Source: Amycolatopsis sp. 195334CR (GTDB taxonomy: Bacteria > Actinomycetota > Actinomycetes > Mycobacteriales > Pseudonocardiaceae). Taken from it: a stretch of 64,000 bases of DNA. This document shows positions 43,152 to 51,655 of this stretch, piece by piece (positions within the stretch are counted from its first letter, which is position 1; each line of letters opens with the position of its first letter). A model generated the notes under the pieces. The model was not told the origin of the DNA and made no database searches. It was given only the letters and a program-made list of their open reading frames with translations. Where the stretch lies: contig NZ_JAFJMJ010000002.1 of the NCBI RefSeq assembly GCF_017309385.1, positions 2,728,001-2,792,000 on the forward strand, in the 5' to 3' direction. The position numbers and the translations under genes are program-made.

Positions 43152-43456
43152 CGGTCCATCTGCGCGAGGCCGTCGTCGAGTGCCTTGATGAAGGCCTCGC
43201 GCGCGTCGGCGTCCTGGGCGTCGTAGGCCAGCGCCGCCGCCCTGATCTTGGCGACGATGGCGGCGGTCTGTTCATCGGCGGCCTTGAGGTCCAGTTTCCT
43301 GGTCTCGAGCCACACCTCGTAGTCGGCGGCATACCCGGCGGCGCCGCCGGTCCCGCCGGCCCCCGGCGTCCCCTGCACGGTCATCGCCGGGGATTCCGCC
43401 TCGCTCAGCTTGTCCGCCGCCGCGCTCAAGTCCCTGACGTGCACTTCGAAGCCCAT
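43148..43456 (-). CDS. Small WXG100-like partner protein
   Basis: The 102-residue helical protein (GFEVHVRDLSAAADKLSEAES, then YEVWLETRKLDLKAADEQTAAIVAKIRAAALAYDAQDADAREAFIKALDD) has the size and two-helix pattern of ESX-type partner proteins, with a Gly-rich hinge near residues 30-40. It precedes and overlaps the large WXG/DUF4474 gene. The arrangement (small helical protein first, large effector second) is typical of type VII substrates and their chaperone-like partners. The RBS is AGGAGGGTGGG. Confidence 0.75.
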   Translation of the reverse strand: MGFEVHVRDLSAAADKLSEAESPAMTVQGTPGAGGTGGAAGYAADYEVWLETRKLDLKAADEQTAAIVAKIRAAALAYDAQDADAREAFIKALDDGLAQMDR

Positions 43457-43536
43457 GCGCCCACCCTCCTGCCGGTTATGTTACAGAGACGATCGAAATG
43501 TCTCACCGGTTCCGCCGGATTAGGGCGGGAGTGGGT

Positions 43537-44445
43537 TCACAGGTACTCCGAGTAGAAGGCGGCCAGGCGCTCGACGGCGGCGTCGACGTACTCGGGTTCG
43601 TCGTACATTTCGTAGTGGCCGGCGCCTTCGACCACCATGAGGTCCACCGGGTTGGGCGCGAGTTCCCACAACAGCATGCCGGACTCGTAGGAACCGGTGT
43701 TCCCGCGGCGTCCCGCCAGGACGACCTGCAGCGGCTGCGTCATGAGCTGGTCTGCCAGGTGGTAGGCGTCGTAACCCAGGAGGAGCGAGTCGCCGCGGGC
43801 GAGGCGCCGGTTCGTCGAATGCGCGCTCCGGCCCCGGTCGGTGCGGTAGAAGGTGATCGCCTGCGTGGTGTCGACGTCGGTCAGCCCGGCCACGGCGGCC
43901 TCGTCCAGGGTGTCGGGGAGCCAGTTCAGGCGGGCCAGTTCGCCGGTGCGGTTCTCCTCGAGGCGCGCCGCGGCCATGGCGTCGAGCGCGGCGGCCGGGC
44001 CCTCGGGCTGGAACCCCCGGAACGACGTGCCCATGTTGCCGGGGACGACCGTGCCGACCGCCTTGATGCGGTGGTCCGTGCGAGCGGTGTGCACCGCGTA
44101 CCCACCACCGGCGCAGATCCCGAGAACGCCGATGCGGTCCGCGTCGATGCCGGGAATCGTGCTGAGCGCGTCGATCGCGTAGGAGATGTCCTCCCCGCGG
44201 CGGTACGGGTCTTCGAGGTCGCGGGGTTCCCCGCCGCTCTGCCCCTGGTGGGCCGGGTCGAACACGAGCGCCGCGATGCCCCGGGCGGCGAGCCGGGACG
44301 CGTAGTTCGCGCCGATCTGCTCCTTCACGCTGCTCCCCGGTGTGGACACGACCACCGCCCGCAGCGGCTCATCCGCGCCGTCGGGCAGGTGGAGATCGGC
44401 CGCGAGGTCGAACGGTCCGCGGGGAATCGCGATGTGCTTGAGCAC
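43537..44445 (-). CDS. Alpha/beta hydrolase with cysteine nucleophile
   Basis: The 302-residue hydrolase has the elbow GICAGGGYA, in which Cys replaces the usual Ser, and the expected His in VEGAGHYEMYDEPEYV. DPAHQGQSGGEP forms the oxyanion strand. The Cys nucleophile is known in dienelactone-hydrolase-like families, so it is probably active rather than dead. Substrate unknown; esters, lactones or peptides are possible. It is divergent from the MarR gene with 74 bp between starts, and the MarR protein likely represses it. Confidence 0.88.
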   Translation of the reverse strand: MLKHIAIPRGPFDLAADLHLPDGADEPLRAVVVSTPGSSVKEQIGANYASRLAARGIAALVFDPAHQGQSGGEPRDLEDPYRRGEDISYAIDALSTIPGIDADRIGVLGICAGGGYAVHTARTDHRIKAVGTVVPGNMGTSFRGFQPEGPAAALDAMAAARLEENRTGELARLNWLPDTLDEAAVAGLTDVDTTQAITFYRTDRGRSAHSTNRRLARGDSLLLGYDAYHLADQLMTQPLQVVLAGRRGNTGSYESGMLLWELAPNPVDLMVVEGAGHYEMYDEPEYVDAAVERLAAFYSEYL

Positions 44446-44486
44446 GACGAAAGCACCTTCCCGGTATCTAGTACAATATGGAACTA

Positions 44487-44500
44487 GTACAGAACTGTAC
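44487..44500. promoter_or_regulatory. MarR operator palindrome
   Basis: GTACAG-AA-CTGTAC is a perfect palindrome. A related CTAGTACAATATGGAACTAG element lies just left of it at 44468-44487. Both occupy the short promoter region between the hydrolase and MarR genes and are A/T-richer than the surroundings, as expected for MarR sites. Confidence 0.7.
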
Positions 44501-44519
44501 CACTTGGAGGAGGGGTCGC

Positions 44520-44924
44520 GTGTCCGTGGACGCCGCGCAGTTGTGGACGCTGAACCACCGTCTGCTGACCGTCGTGCTGGACGCCTGCAGCGACGAACTC
44601 ACCGCGCTCGGCCTGGACCCGAAGGAGTTCTTCGTGCTCGCCGAGGTCGAAGCCTCGCCGTACCCGGCCGAGCTGGCGGCGAAGCTGGTGATCCCCAAGG
44701 CCAGCGTGACGGTCTACGTGCGCAACCTGGTCGCGAAGGACTTCCTGCGCCGCGAAATCGACGACGCCGACCTACGACGGCACCGGCTCGCCCTGACCAC
44801 CGAGGGCGAGGCGGCGCGCGACCGGGCGCTCGCCGCACTCGCGAAGGAGTTCGACCGCAGGCTGGCGAAGATCGCGCTTCGCGACCGCGCCGAACTGCGG
44901 CGGATCCTCCTCGCCCTGCTCTAA
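44520..44924 (+). CDS. MarR-family repressor
   Basis: The 134-residue winged-helix protein has the HTH PAELAAKLVIPKASVTVYVRNLVAKDFLRREIDDADLRRHRLALTTEG, a clear MarR wing with DxDxRR-type residues, and terminal dimerisation helices. GTG 44520 follows GGAGGAGGGG; an in-frame ATG at 44478 would put coding sequence through the operator. It controls itself and the divergent hydrolase by position. Its last four bases overlap the convergent oxidoreductase gene. Confidence 0.92.
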   Translation: MSVDAAQLWTLNHRLLTVVLDACSDELTALGLDPKEFFVLAEVEASPYPAELAAKLVIPKASVTVYVRNLVAKDFLRREIDDADLRRHRLALTTEGEAARDRALAALAKEFDRRLAKIALRDRAELRRILLALL

Positions 44925-45946
44925 CCCGCGGCGATCTTCGCGATCATCTTTCCGGGGGCGCGGCTGGTGAACATCTCCGGAAAGGTCTCGGGAATGGCTT
45001 CGAGCCCGTCGAAGAGGTGCGTCCGGGAGCGCACCTCCCCCGCCGCGACCGCCGGGGCCAGTTCAGCCAGGAAATCCGGGTAGCGGTCGAAGAACTCCAT
45101 CACGTTGAACCCGCGGATGGTCGCCTTCCGGTAGACGGCCGCCCGCAGCAGGTCCGGCAGGTGGTCCGGGCCCTCGGCGGCGCCGGTCCGGGTGATCTGC
45201 GACATCACCCCGCCGACCACGATCTGCGCGTCCGGGTTGAGGTGCGGCAGCAGCGCGGGGAGCAAGGACGCACCCACGTTGTCGTAGATGGTGTCGATGC
45301 CGTCGGGCACGGCACGGGCGAGTTGCCCGGCGAAGTCGGGCGCCCGGTGGTCGGCCGCCGCGTCCAGGCGGAGTTCGTCCAGCAGGAGCCGCACCTTCTC
45401 GGGCCCGCCCGCGATCCCGACCACCCGCAGCCCGCGGAGCTTGCCGAGCTGAGCCGCCGCCGAGCCGACCGCGCCCGCCGCCCCGGTGACGACCAGCGTC
45501 CCGCCGGACCGGGGCCGGGCGATCTCGGTCAGGCCGACCCAGGCGGTCAGGCCCGGCATGCCGAGCACGTCCAGGTTCGTCCACAAGGGAGCCGCGTGCG
45601 GATCGACCACCCGGAGGTCCGATCCGTCCGACACGGCGTAGTCCTGCCAGCCGGTGATCCCGGCGACGTGGTCACCGGCGGCGAACGCCGGGTTCCTGCT
45701 CTCCTGGACCACCGCGACGGTGAAACCGAGCATGGTGTCGCCGATCCCGATGGGGACCTGGTCGCCGTTCGCGTTCCCCATCAGGATGCGGTTGAACGGT
45801 TCGAGCGAGGTCAGAAGGTTCCGGACGAGCACCTCGCCGTCGCGCGGCACGGGGACCGGGGCTTCCACGAGTTCGAAGTCGCTCGCCTTCGGGTTCCCGT
45901 GGGGCCGCGCCGCCAGCACGATCCGGCGGTTCACCGGCTTGGTCAT
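44921..45946 (-). CDS. Zinc-free MDR NADP-dependent oxidoreductase (CurA-like)
   Basis: The 341-residue enzyme of the medium-chain reductase superfamily begins NRRIVLAARPHGNPKASDFELVE. The GroES-like part has RNLLTSLEPFNRILMG, and the Rossmann core has TLVVTGAAGAVGSAAAQLGKLRGLRVVGIAGG. There is no zinc-ligand set, as in leukotriene B4 12-hydroxydehydrogenase and curcumin reductase. It likely reduces an enone double bond with NADPH. The RBS is AAAGGAATCTC. It lies 52 bp behind the AraC-type gene on the same strand, which may regulate it. Confidence 0.9.
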   Translation of the reverse strand: MTKPVNRRIVLAARPHGNPKASDFELVEAPVPVPRDGEVLVRNLLTSLEPFNRILMGNANGDQVPIGIGDTMLGFTVAVVQESRNPAFAAGDHVAGITGWQDYAVSDGSDLRVVDPHAAPLWTNLDVLGMPGLTAWVGLTEIARPRSGGTLVVTGAAGAVGSAAAQLGKLRGLRVVGIAGGPEKVRLLLDELRLDAAADHRAPDFAGQLARAVPDGIDTIYDNVGASLLPALLPHLNPDAQIVVGGVMSQITRTGAAEGPDHLPDLLRAAVYRKATIRGFNVMEFFDRYPDFLAELAPAVAAGEVRSRTHLFDGLEAIPETFPEMFTSRAPGKMIAKIAAG

Positions 45947-45998
45947 GGTGAGATTCCTTTCGTGGCAGCGTTTTGTGCTGGCACCACGGAATCGCACC

Positions 45999-46889
45999 TC
46001 ACCGGTCCGGACCAGTGCTCCGCGGGACCCGGGGAGTGGCAGGTCCCCTTTCCGCGGTCCGCTCCGCCGCCCGCACCCGGTACCGTCCCGGTGTGGTGCC
46101 GAACTCCCGCTCGAAGGCGTGCGAGAACGCGTAGGGACTGCCATAACCGACCCGGCCGGCGATGGTGGCCAACGTGCCGGAGGTGTCCCGGAGCAACCCG
46201 GCGGCCACGATCAGGCGCCACCAGGTGAGGTACGCCATCGGCGGGCGGCCGACCAGCGCGGTGAACCGGCGCGCCAGGGTGGCGCGGGAAACACCCGCCT
46301 CGGCGGCCAGGCGGTCGTTCGTCCACGGCGCGGCCGGATCGGTGTGCACCGCCCGCAGCGCGGCGGCCGTCACCGGATCCCCCAGCGCTCCCGGCCAGGT
46401 TCCGCACGTCGCTTCGTCCATCCAGGACCGGACGAGGTAGACCAGCAGAAGGTCGAGCAGGTTCGGCAGGGCGACACAGGAACCAGGCTTGATCCGGTCG
46501 AGTTCGCCGGACAGCAGGTCGATCGCGGCGCGGAGTTCGAGGTGGCGGCCGACGCGGTGCGGCAGGTGGACGACCTCGGGCAGTTCGGTCATCAGCGGGT
46601 GCATGCGGCTGCAATCGAGCCAGTACCGGCCAGAGAGGACTTCGGTATCAGTGCGCGCGTCCTCGATCGCGTGCCCGGCGCCGTGCGGCAGCAGCACGGC
46701 GTCACCGGCGTCGAGCGGGATGCGGTCGCCGCTGTCGGTCCGCAGCAGGCAACCGCCCTTCAGCACGACGTAGAAACCCGCGCCCTGGAACGGATCGACC
46801 CGCGTGCGCCAGTCCCCGCCCGACCGCATCCGGTGTGACCAGGGGTGCCCGAGGCGCACGGCCGAGATCGCGTCGCTCACCACGTCCAT
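45999..46889 (-). CDS. AraC-family regulator with cupin_6-type domain
   Basis: The 296-residue protein has an N-terminal cupin (AGFYVVLKGGCLLRTDSGDRIPLDAGDAVLLPHGAGHAI) and a double HTH at the C-terminus (NDRLAAEAGVSRATLARRFTALVGRPPMAYLTWWRL, then IAGRVGYGSPYAFSHAFEREFGTTPGRYR). ATG 46889 was chosen; GTG 46898 is possible. It stands directly upstream of the CurA-like oxidoreductase, so the pair may form a regulator/enzyme unit responding to an electrophile. It is divergent from the metallo-hydrolase gene. Confidence 0.9.
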   Translation of the reverse strand: MDVVSDAISAVRLGHPWSHRMRSGGDWRTRVDPFQGAGFYVVLKGGCLLRTDSGDRIPLDAGDAVLLPHGAGHAIEDARTDTEVLSGRYWLDCSRMHPLMTELPEVVHLPHRVGRHLELRAAIDLLSGELDRIKPGSCVALPNLLDLLLVYLVRSWMDEATCGTWPGALGDPVTAAALRAVHTDPAAPWTNDRLAAEAGVSRATLARRFTALVGRPPMAYLTWWRLIVAAGLLRDTSGTLATIAGRVGYGSPYAFSHAFEREFGTTPGRYRVRAAERTAERGPATPRVPRSTGPDR

Positions 46890-46977
46890 GAGATCCACTC
46901 TAAGGTGAGACGCACGCGTATCCGAACGAGCCCATCAAGCATCGAAAAGCTCAGCCGGGCTTCCTACGCTCGATCAC

Positions 46978-47943
46978 GTGATCAACCAGAACGTGCAACG
47001 CCTGATCCTCGGCGACGTCGAGGTCGTGCGCCTCATCGAGTGGCACGAGCCGTTCCTGCCCGCCGCCGACTTCCTCCCGGACGTGCCACCGGAGGCGTGG
47101 GCGCGCCTGGCGCCGGACCACTGGCAACCGGACACGGGCAGGCCGGTGATCGCGCTGCAGACCTGGGTGCTGCATAGCGGCGGGCGCACCATCGTGATCG
47201 ACACCGGCGCGGGCAGCGACCGCGAAAGACCAGGCATGGCCCCGTATTTCCACCACCGACGCAGCAACTTCCTGGAACTCCTCGCCCACGCCGGGGTCCG
47301 CCCGCGGGACGTCGACGTCGTCGTCAACACCCACCTCCACGTCGACCACGTCGGCTGGAACACCCTCGACGCGGGCGGCGAGTGGGTGCCGACCTTCCCC
47401 AACGCCGAGTACCTCATCCCGGCCGCAGACGACGCCCACTACTCCGGAAACGCGGTGCAACCCGTCGACCGCCTGATCTACGAAGACAGCGTCGCCCCGA
47501 TCCACCGAGCGGGGAAAGCCTTGCTGTGGCAGGACTTCCACCGCATCGACGACAACCTGGTGCTGGAGTCCGCGCCCGGCCACACCCCCGGTTCGTCAGT
47601 GGTCCGCCTGACCTCCGGCACCGACCGCGCGGTCTTCGCGGGCGACCTGCTGCACAGCCCGGTGCAGATCCTCGAACCGTGCTGCAACAGCAGCTCGTGC
47701 CAGGACCAGGAACAGGCGGCCGCCACCCGCCGCCGCATCCTCGCCAGGGCCGCCGACGAACGGGAACTGCTCATCCCCGCCCACTTCGGCGGCCCCGGCG
47801 CACTGGAAGTACGACGGGACGGCAGCCGATTCGCCCTCGGCCCGTGGGCTGACTTCACGCCCTCCCCAGCGCCGGCGACCCCAGCAGGCCCAGCTTCTCC
47901 GCGTCCGGCGAACCCGCGTCGGCGTGGTACACCACGAGGGTGA
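46978..47943 (+). CDS. MBL-fold metallo-hydrolase
   Basis: The 321-residue protein has the metal motif NTHLHVDHVGW (about 117-127), further ligands in APGHTPGSS and FAGDLLHS, and a final metal His in IPAHFGGP. It is of the lactonase/AttM-like or general MBL hydrolase group. The last 30 residues (from about 290) are Pro/Arg-rich, unlike the family, and are read antisense to the C-terminus of the convergent XRE gene over 89 bp. The true functional end may be near residue 285. GTG 46978 has no ribosome site, and a leaderless start is possible. Confidence 0.88.
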   Translation: MINQNVQRLILGDVEVVRLIEWHEPFLPAADFLPDVPPEAWARLAPDHWQPDTGRPVIALQTWVLHSGGRTIVIDTGAGSDRERPGMAPYFHHRRSNFLELLAHAGVRPRDVDVVVNTHLHVDHVGWNTLDAGGEWVPTFPNAEYLIPAADDAHYSGNAVQPVDRLIYEDSVAPIHRAGKALLWQDFHRIDDNLVLESAPGHTPGSSVVRLTSGTDRAVFAGDLLHSPVQILEPCCNSSSCQDQEQAAATRRRILARAADERELLIPAHFGGPGALEVRRDGSRFALGPWADFTPSPAPATPAGPASPRPANPRRRGTPRG

Positions 47944-48676
47944 GGCCGTCCGTGCCGCTGATCGCGAGCCGTTCGCGGTGCAGTCGCAACTCGCCCAGCC
48001 GCGGGTGGTCGACGGGGACCACTCCCCCGCGCTGGGTTCGCACGTCGTGGCGGTTCCACAACGTACGGAAGCGCGGGCTCAGCAGGGAAAGCTCGTCGAT
48101 GAGCTCGATGAAGCGCCGGTCGTCGGGGTCGGCGGACCGGCGCAGGCTGGCGGCGTAACACTTCGTGGTCCCGTCCCAGTCCAGATGGAGGTCCTGTTCC
48201 GCCCGATCGAGGAACACGTCGAGCAGCTGGTTGTGCCCCGGTGACAACCGTGGCGACAACGCGGTCGCCAGCGCGTTGGCGGCCAGGATGTCGAAGTAGC
48301 GCCCCTCGACGAAGGCGGGATGCGGCAGGGTCCGCAGCAACTGGGCGGTGCCGCCCGGCACCGTCTCCGTGCGTGGCCCGGCCCGCCTCCGCCGGGGTTT
48401 TTCCGCGCCCAGGCTCAGCAAATGGGCCAGGTGCTCGTCGTCGAGCCGGAGCACTCGGGCCAGGGATTCGAGCACCTGCACCGACGGGTTCCGGTCGCGG
48501 CCGCGTTCGAGGCGCAGGTAGTAGTCGGCGCTGATGCCCGCGAGCATGGCCACTTCCTCGCGCCGCAAGCCGGGCACCCGCCGCCTGCCCAGGTCGGCGA
48601 GTCCCGCCTGCTCGGGCGTGACGAGCCCGCGGCGAGCACGGAGGTACTCGCCCAGGCCGTTCGACTGGTCGGTCAC
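47855..48676 (-). CDS. XRE-family regulator with MmyB-like ligand domain
   Basis: The 273-residue protein has an N-terminal HTH (LGEYLRARRGLVTPEQAGLADLGRRRVPGLRREEVAMLAGISADYYLRLERGRDRNPS) and a C-terminal PAS-like domain of the MmyB type (FDILAANALATALSPRLSPGHNQLLDVFLD, then ELRLHRERLAISGTDGLTLVVYHADAGSPDAEKL). This group is usually placed beside an oxidoreductase gene it controls. Here an SDR gene lies 4 bp upstream on the same strand, so they probably form one transcript. It overlaps the convergent MBL gene by 89 bp. Confidence 0.93.
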   Translation of the reverse strand: MTDQSNGLGEYLRARRGLVTPEQAGLADLGRRRVPGLRREEVAMLAGISADYYLRLERGRDRNPSVQVLESLARVLRLDDEHLAHLLSLGAEKPRRRRAGPRTETVPGGTAQLLRTLPHPAFVEGRYFDILAANALATALSPRLSPGHNQLLDVFLDRAEQDLHLDWDGTTKCYAASLRRSADPDDRRFIELIDELSLLSPRFRTLWNRHDVRTQRGGVVPVDHPRLGELRLHRERLAISGTDGLTLVVYHADAGSPDAEKLGLLGSPALGRA

Positions 48677-48680
48677 CGGC

Positions 48681-49421
48681 TCAGATCTGGTTCATCCCAC
48701 CGTCGACGTAGAGATTGGCGCCGTAGACGAAACTGCTCTCCGGCGAAGCGAGGAACGCCACGGCGGCGGCGATCTCCTCCGGATCGCCCACCCGCTGACG
48801 CGGCAGCCCGGCCGCGACCGTCGCCAGCATCTCCTCGGCCTGCTCACCGAACGCCGAGTCCCACAGCGGCGTCTTCACCGGACCGGGTGAGACCACGTTG
48901 ACCCGGATGCCCCGGCCGCCGAGCTCGCTGGCCCACGCCCGCGCGTAGGCACGGACGGCCGCCTTCGACGCCCCGTAGGCGCTCATGCCCGCGGCGCCGC
49001 CCTCGCCGGCGGTGGAGCCGGTGAGCACCACCGACGCCCCGTCGTTGAGCAGCGGAAGTGCCTTCTGCACGGTGAAGAAGGTGCCCTTGACGTTGATGTC
49101 GAAGATCTTGTCGTGGACCTCCTCGGTGAGTTCCGCCAAGGTGGCGAGCGGATTGACCCCCGCGTTGGCGAACACCACGTCCAACCCCCGGCCGCGCTCC
49201 CGCACGCGCTCGTACAGCCGGTCCACATCGGACGCGACGCTGACGTCACCGGGGACCGCGGTGGCGTCGCCGATGGCGATGACCGCCTTCTCCAGCTCGG
49301 CCTCGCGGCGCCCGGTGATGAACACGTGCGCGCCCTCGGCGGCCAGGCGCCGCGCCGCCGCGAGCCCGATGCCCGCGCCGCCGCCGGTCACCACGGCCGT
49401 TTTGCCCTCGAGCTGTCCCAC
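48681..49421 (-). CDS. Short-chain dehydrogenase/reductase
   Basis: The 246-residue SDR has the cofactor loop [11 protein letters not shown] (FANAGVNP), the catalytic Ser in [10 protein letters not shown] and [11 protein letters not shown] with Tyr/Lys. It ends VDGGMNQI. Acidic or basic residues after the second strand (TGRREAELE) favour NADP(H). GTG 49421 follows GGAGGT; ATG 49436 would start in the operator flank without a ribosome site. It is divergent from a TetR gene, with a perfect 22-bp palindrome between, and is probably repressed by it. Substrate unknown. Confidence 0.92.
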   Translation of the reverse strand: MGQLEGKTAVVTGGGAGIGLAAARRLAAEGAHVFITGRREAELEKAVIAIGDATAVPGDVSVASDVDRLYERVRERGRGLDVVFANAGVNPLATLAELTEEVHDKIFDINVKGTFFTVQKALPLLNDGASVVLTGSTAGEGGAAGMSAYGASKAAVRAYARAWASELGGRGIRVNVVSPGPVKTPLWDSAFGEQAEEMLATVAAGLPRQRVGDPEEIAAAVAFLASPESSFVYGANLYVDGGMNQI

Positions 49422-49438
49422 TGTCGACCTCCACATAT

Positions 49439-49460
49439 TTAAGTACCGAGCGGTACTTAA
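49439..49460. promoter_or_regulatory. Perfect TetR-type palindrome
   Basis: TTAAGTACCG-AG-CGGTACTTAA is a perfect 10-bp inverted repeat with a two-base centre, lying 18 bases from the SDR start and 66 from the TetR start. It is the obvious operator for the divergent TetR protein and would control both genes. Confidence 0.88.
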
Positions 49461-49525
49461 TCAACGTAGCACAGCGTCGGCGCCTTGCGGATCGACCGGT
49501 ACAGAAAAGGGGTAGGATCGGCCGC

Positions 49526-50128
49526 GTGGACGTTCGGCGGAAGGCACCCCCGGGGCGCCCGCGCGGCTTCGACACCGACGCGGCCCTCGACCGGGCCATG
49601 CGCGTCTTCTGGGAGCAGGGTTACGAGGGCGCCACCCTCACCGACCTGACCAACGCCATGGGCATCACGCGCACCAGCATGTACGCGGCCTTCGGGAACA
49701 AGGAGGCGCTGTTCCAGAAGGCGCTGGAGCTCTACCAGGTGGGCCCCGCTTCCTACGTGAGCCGGGCGCTGCGGGAACCCACCGCGCGCGAGGTGGCCAC
49801 CGCGTTCCTGCGCGGGTCGATCAACACCTCGCTCACGCCGGACTGCCCGTCCGGCTGCCTCAGCGTCCAGGGCGCGCTGGCCGCCGGCGAGCACGGGCGC
49901 ATCGCCCGTGACGTGCTCGCCGCGTGGCGGAACGAAGGCATGGAGCACCTGCGCGAGCGGTTCCAGCGGGCCCTCGACGAGGGCGATCTCCCGGCCGGCA
50001 GCGATCCCGTGGTGCTCGCGCGCTACATCATGACCGTGTCGAACGGAATCGCCGTGCAAGCCGCCAGCGACGCCTCCCGCGAAGAACTGCAGCGGGTGGC
50101 GGAGCTGGCGTTGCGCAACTGGCCGTGA
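49526..50128 (+). CDS. TetR-family repressor (SDR neighbour)
   Basis: The 200-residue protein has the [57 protein letters not shown]. The C-terminal TetR_C-like domain is helical, with [16 protein letters not shown]. The group of TetR proteins with the GRPRGFD start often controls a linked SDR or other oxidoreductase. GTG 49526 has no strong ribosome site. Its stop directly abuts the convergent beta-propeller gene. Confidence 0.92.
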   Translation: MDVRRKAPPGRPRGFDTDAALDRAMRVFWEQGYEGATLTDLTNAMGITRTSMYAAFGNKEALFQKALELYQVGPASYVSRALREPTAREVATAFLRGSINTSLTPDCPSGCLSVQGALAAGEHGRIARDVLAAWRNEGMEHLRERFQRALDEGDLPAGSDPVVLARYIMTVSNGIAVQAASDASREELQRVAELALRNWP

Positions 50129-51199
50129 TCAGGGGAGCTGGATCGTGGTGCTGTCCCAGTCACCGCCGCCCGGCGTCTTCTCCCAGCCGTGCACCACTTC
50201 CCCGTAACCCGAGGCGAAGTAGCAGAGCTTCCCGTTGACGTCGAGGGCCGTGTCGAGCCCGAACTGGACACCGGGCCGGATCGCCGCGCTGGTCCAGGCC
50301 GGTTCCTCCGCGGTGGCCTTGCGGGCCCAGAACAGCTGGTCGTCGGGCGTACTGGCCAAGTGGACCAGCCGGCCGGCGACGTCCAGCGCCATCAGCGGTG
50401 ACCGGCTGGGCAGGCCGAGGTCGCCCAGGACCCAGTCGAAGCCGGTCTGGTAGCCGAACTTGCCGGGCCCGGTCACGCTGCCGAGCACGAACCGCAGGCG
50501 CGCGCTCGCGTCGGCGACCACCGCGATCGAGCCGGGGTACTCCACCCCGGTGGCCACCACCTCCGACTGCCACACCTCGCCGAACTGCCTGCCGTGCCAC
50601 AGCGTTCCGTCCGACCGGGTGGCCAGGTAGCGCGCTCCGCCGCCGGAGTCGACCAGCAGGCGGGCGGCGCCCACCCCGCCGTCCAGCACGGTGGTCGTGG
50701 TGAACTCACCGGAGCCCGGGGCGGTTTCGACCCCGGACAGGAGCTGGCCCGCGCCACGCTGGACGAGGAACCGGATCCGGCCGTCCGGGCCGAGCGCCGC
50801 CGAACAGATTTCCAGCACCTGCGTGACCGCGACGGTCTTGGTCCAGGTGCCGTCGGGCTGCTGCCTGCCGAACCACAGCTCACCCTGGTTCCCGCGGACG
50901 AAGTACGCGGTTCTCCCCTGGTGGTCCAGCAGCGCCACGGTCCGCCCGTTAGTGCCGTATTCGATGGGCGTGACGTCCCACGGGCCCAGACCGGGGGTGC
51001 GCTGCCTGCCGTAGACCAGGAAGCTGCTCATCCGGTCGTAGACCGAGGCAAGGAAGACCAGGCGGCCGCTCGCGTCGAGCACGCACCCGAGCCCGCCGAT
51101 GTTGCGGGACGCCGCCGAGGCCGCCGGGACCCGCCATGCCGCGGTCACCGCCACGCCCGCGGCCACGGCCTTGCCGAAAGTGCGCCGATTCACCGTCAT
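50129..51199 (-). CDS. Tat-exported beta-propeller (PLL/tectonin-like) protein
   Basis: The 356-residue precursor has a twin-arginine signal (NRRTFGKAVAAGVAVTAAW, cleaved near residue 31). Seven or so beta repeats of about 45 residues follow, such as GRLVFLASVYDRMSSFLVYGRQRTPGLGPWDV, GRTAYFVRGNQGELWFGRQQPDGTW and ARYLATRSDGTLWHGRQFGEVWQ. The repeated GxLWxxRQ pattern resembles tectonin/fucose-lectin propellers. It is likely extracellular and ligand-binding, probably to glycans. ATG 51199 gives the Tat motif at the correct distance. It stands alone. Confidence 0.82.
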   Translation of the reverse strand: MTVNRRTFGKAVAAGVAVTAAWRVPAASAASRNIGGLGCVLDASGRLVFLASVYDRMSSFLVYGRQRTPGLGPWDVTPIEYGTNGRTVALLDHQGRTAYFVRGNQGELWFGRQQPDGTWTKTVAVTQVLEICSAALGPDGRIRFLVQRGAGQLLSGVETAPGSGEFTTTTVLDGGVGAARLLVDSGGGARYLATRSDGTLWHGRQFGEVWQSEVVATGVEYPGSIAVVADASARLRFVLGSVTGPGKFGYQTGFDWVLGDLGLPSRSPLMALDVAGRLVHLASTPDDQLFWARKATAEEPAWTSAAIRPGVQFGLDTALDVNGKLCYFASGYGEVVHGWEKTPGGGDWDSTTIQLP

Positions 51200-51280
51200 C
51201 GCCCATTCCCCCTCGAATGTCGTGTGCTGACTGCACGCCGGGCGGGCGCCGACGGTTGCCCTTGTGGCAGGGTGTGGGTG

Positions 51281-51655
51281 ATGGCGTCGAATCCGAGCGA
51301 ATTGGTGGCGGAGTTCTGCCGGGCGTGGGCGACCCCGCGGCCCGCCGAAATCGCGGCGTACTTCACCGAGGACGCGGTCTACCACAACATCCCGCTGCCG
51401 CCGGTCCACGGCCGGGCGGCCATCGAAGAGTTCCTGACCGGTTTCTGTGCCGCGTTCGAGGGCATCGAGTTCATCGTGCACCGGCAGATCTGCGACGGTC
51501 CCGTGGTGATGAACGAACGCACGGACGTCCTGCGGCGCCGGGACGGGAAAGAAGTGCGGTTACCCGTCATGGGCACTTTCGAAATCGCGGACGGCCGGAT
51601 CGCCGCGTGGCGTGACTACTTCGACCTGTCCGCGGTGACCGAAGCGCTCGGCTGA
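51281..51655 (+). CDS. Limonene-1,2-epoxide hydrolase-like SnoaL-fold protein
   Basis: The 124-residue alpha+beta cone protein has NERTDVLRRRDGKEVRLPVMGTFEIADGRIAAWRDYFDL, which matches the epoxide-hydrolase signature with catalytic Asp and Arg in NERTDVL and WRDYFD. The N-terminal helix pair (LVAEFCRAWATPRPAEIAAYFTEDAVYHNIPLPPVHG) matches the family start. It probably hydrates a small epoxide. ATG 51281 has a weak GGTGTGGGTG ribosome site. Its last 40 bases overlap the convergent thioesterase gene. Confidence 0.88.
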   Translation: MASNPSELVAEFCRAWATPRPAEIAAYFTEDAVYHNIPLPPVHGRAAIEEFLTGFCAAFEGIEFIVHRQICDGPVVMNERTDVLRRRDGKEVRLPVMGTFEIADGRIAAWRDYFDLSAVTEALG

